Below, in pieces: positions 5,156 through 6,610 of a DNA stretch of 6,610 nucleotides. How positions within the stretch are numbered: position 1 is the first letter of the stretch; each line of letters opens with the position of its first letter. The notes beneath the pieces are model-generated. The model was not told the origin of the DNA. It ran no database searches and saw nothing but the letters and a program-made list of their open reading frames with translations. Position numbers and translations under genes: made by a program. Source of the DNA: UBA11386 sp035286785 (GTDB lineage Bacteria; Planctomycetota; Planctomycetia; Pirellulales; Thermoguttaceae); NCBI GenBank assembly GCA_035286785.1, contig DATECS010000124.1, forward strand, positions 1 through 6,610, read 5' to 3'.

Positions 5156-5974
5156 TCAGAATAGCGGTTCTTCTTGTTGGCGGCGCTGGGCCCACTTGGA
5201 CCATACAAAACGGACCGGCCCGTACAGCGCGAACGCCACGCACAGGATCGGCACGGAATAGCCTCGAATGACCATCACGGCCACCAGGGCGAAGAAGACG
5301 CCCACCAGATGGCCGAAACTCCGTTGGCCGCGGAGAATCTGGTTCGTCAGGTGCGGATAGCGCAGCCGGGAGACCATGAGCAGGGCCGCCAACACCGCGA
5401 AAAACGGCAGCACCGTCTGGAGCACGGCGTCGATCTGCGTCTTGTAGACCAGCGGATTGTCGGGATCACGCAGCGTGTTGAACATGATGGCGAAGCCCGC
5501 GATCGCGGCGGCGGCCGCCGGGACCGGAAGGCCGCTAAAGTGGAGATGGTCCTCGAGGTCGTCGCTCGTTTCGACGTTGAATCGCGCCAGACGCAACGCC
5601 GCGCACGCCACGTAGGACGCCGCGATGATCCAAACGGCCTCGCGATGGAGCAGCTCGAAACGCGGACACATTTTCACCATCAGAAACGCCGGCGCCACGC
5701 CGAACGTGACCAGATCGCAAAGGCTGTCCAACTGCGCCCCGAAATCGCTCATCGTGTTCGACAGTCGGGCGACCTGACCGTCCAGCGCGTCGAAGATCAT
5801 GGCCAAAAAAATCAACCAGCCGCTGATCATGACGAATCGGGAATCGGCCGGGTCCATGGTGGCCGAAATCGGCCGATCCAGATTGGCCGCCACCACGATG
5901 GCAAAGAACCCGCACACCAGGTTCCCCAGCGTGAACATCGACGGCAAGACGGCAATCGTGCGAAGCGGTCTCAT
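5156..5974 (-). CDS. pssA: CDP-diacylglycerol-serine O-phosphatidyltransferase
   Basis: A 272-residue integral membrane enzyme of the CDP-alcohol phosphatidyltransferase family. It makes phosphatidylserine and CMP from CDP-diacylglycerol and L-serine. The complete catalytic signature D-G-x2-A-R-x8-G-x3-D-x3-D is present: D65, G66, A69, R70, G79, D83 and D87, with the extra conserved D62. The start LPSMFTLGNLVCGFFA, then RLARFN (128-133) and FSGLPVPAAAA (146-156), point to the membrane-bound, Bacillus-type serine enzyme rather than a phosphatidylglycerophosphate synthase. Membrane segments lie at about 14-30, 48-62, 88-101, 112-130, 150-166, 183-202, 220-236 and 239-254. The ATG overlaps the psd stop codon as ATGA (4 nt), a sign of translational coupling. 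Confidence 0.95.
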   Translation of the reverse strand: MRPLRTIAVLPSMFTLGNLVCGFFAIVVAANLDRPISATMDPADSRFVMISGWLIFLAMIFDALDGQVARLSNTMSDFGAQLDSLCDLVTFGVAPAFLMVKMCPRFELLHREAVWIIAASYVACAALRLARFNVETSDDLEDHLHFSGLPVPAAAAAIAGFAIMFNTLRDPDNPLVYKTQIDAVLQTVLPFFAVLAALLMVSRLRYPHLTNQILRGQRSFGHLVGVFFALVAVMVIRGYSVPILCVAFALYGPVRFVWSKWAQRRQQEEPLF

Positions 5975-6610
5975 GCGCGTGCCTCTTTCTCTTTCATACG
6001 GTCGCCAGCGCCGTATCGGGCCATGATCGTTCGGCCGGCTTTGACACGCCGGCCCACCGACACCTCAACCCGCAGATCCTCGGTCTCAGGCACGATCAAT
6101 TCAGTGCGCGAACCCAGTTTGATCATGCCGATCTTCTCTCCCCGTCGCAGTTCGTCACCCGTCCGCAGCGGACAAACGATTCGCCGGGCAATCGCGCCGG
6201 CGATCGGCCGAACGACCATTCGTCGATACGGCGGGTCGGTCTGTTCGACGCCGATCCAAATGTTTTCGTTCACCAGCGCGCTTTCCGGCTTGACCGCGCT
6301 GAGGAATTGACCTCGGCTGTAACGCAACGCGATCACGCGGCAGTCGCACGGGGCGCGGTTCAGGTGGACGTTCAAGATCGACAGAAAAATACCGATCCGC
6401 ACCGCCGGCCCGCCGACAAACTCGTCGTGCTCCAACCGATCGACCGAAACGACCTTCCCATCGGCCGGCGAGACCAACAGGTCGGCCCCTTGCGGAATCC
6501 GCCGCGGCGGATCGCGGAAAAACCACACGACCAGGCACAACGGAACCGCCGGAATCCACGCCACGTACCAACAATAATAGGCGAGTAAAACGGTCAAAAC
6601 CAACAGGGGC
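5971..6610 (-). CDS. psd: Phosphatidylserine decarboxylase proenzyme, 5' end cut by window
   Basis: The protein turns phosphatidylserine into phosphatidylethanolamine at the membrane. Residue numbers count from the TTG codon at 6603. It has a hydrophobic N-terminal anchor, then the hallmark FFRDPPRRIP (28-37), SPADGK with D48, NVHLNR with H80, and LGSR with the self-cleavage pair G164-S165. At that pair the proenzyme splits into two chains, and the serine becomes the pyruvoyl group. D48, H80 and S165 form the expected catalytic set. The compact size places it in the short, single-anchor type of the family. The frame is open to the window edge (two more codons, CCC CTG, hydrophobic like the anchor). 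The TTG is therefore probably internal, and the true start probably lies a few to about 20 residues upstream, outside the window. Its TGA overlaps the pssA ATG. Confidence 0.94.
   Translation of the reverse strand, partial: PLLVLTVLLAYYCWYVAWIPAVPLCLVVWFFRDPPRRIPQGADLLVSPADGKVVSVDRLEHDEFVGGPAVRIGIFLSILNVHLNRAPCDCRVIALRYSRGQFLSAVKPESALVNENIWIGVEQTDPPYRRMVVRPIAGAIARRIVCPLRTGDELRRGEKIGMIKLGSRTELIVPETEDLRVEVSVGRRVKAGRTIMARYGAGDRMKEKEARA

Noticed and set aside
5174..6310. A long plus-strand open frame (378 codons) antisense to pssA and psd
   Set aside because: It is exactly antisense to two genes with complete catalytic motifs, and its translation is dominated by His, Arg, Gln and Asp with no domain. 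This is the usual shadow of GC-rich coding DNA.

Overview
The window looks like a chromosomal segment from a GC-rich planctomycete, probably of the Pirellulales type. This is inferred from the character of the proteins, from two small cysteine-rich exported proteins, and above all from several families of intergenic dispersed repeats that I associate with planctomycete genomes. No phage, transposase, CRISPR, rRNA or tRNA signal is visible. Most of the content is housekeeping.

Layout from left to right. A HhH-GPD DNA glycosylase/endonuclease III-like gene (27-695, minus) is divergent from a CPBP-family membrane metalloprotease gene (1052-1828, plus). The 356 bp between them are filled with composite inverted repeats. 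After the protease gene comes a nested inverted repeat (1839-2014). Next is a minus-strand pair of small exported cysteine-rich proteins: a 156-residue protein (2389-2859) followed by a 77-residue metallothionein-like protein with 16 cysteines (2094-2327). The pair has a good sigma70-type promoter (2892-2921) and a rho-independent terminator (2011-2051). It is the least explained and most interesting part of the window.

From 3106 to the right edge all genes are on the minus strand, so transcription runs from the right edge leftwards. The order is phosphatidylserine decarboxylase (psd, cut by the window edge), CDP-diacylglycerol-serine O-phosphatidyltransferase (pssA, overlapping psd by 4 nt), riboflavin synthase (ribE, 23 bp further), 16S rRNA dimethyladenosine transferase (rsmA, after a 100-bp gap with a heptanucleotide tandem repeat) and an 81-residue conserved-looking protein of unknown function. 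psd and pssA encode the two consecutive steps from CDP-diacylglycerol through phosphatidylserine to phosphatidylethanolamine. ribE and rsmA are unrelated housekeeping functions that may share the transcript.

The intergenic regions carry at least four different repeat types (696-1051, 1839-2014, 3418-3487, 4436-4482). The coding regions look intact and ordinary.
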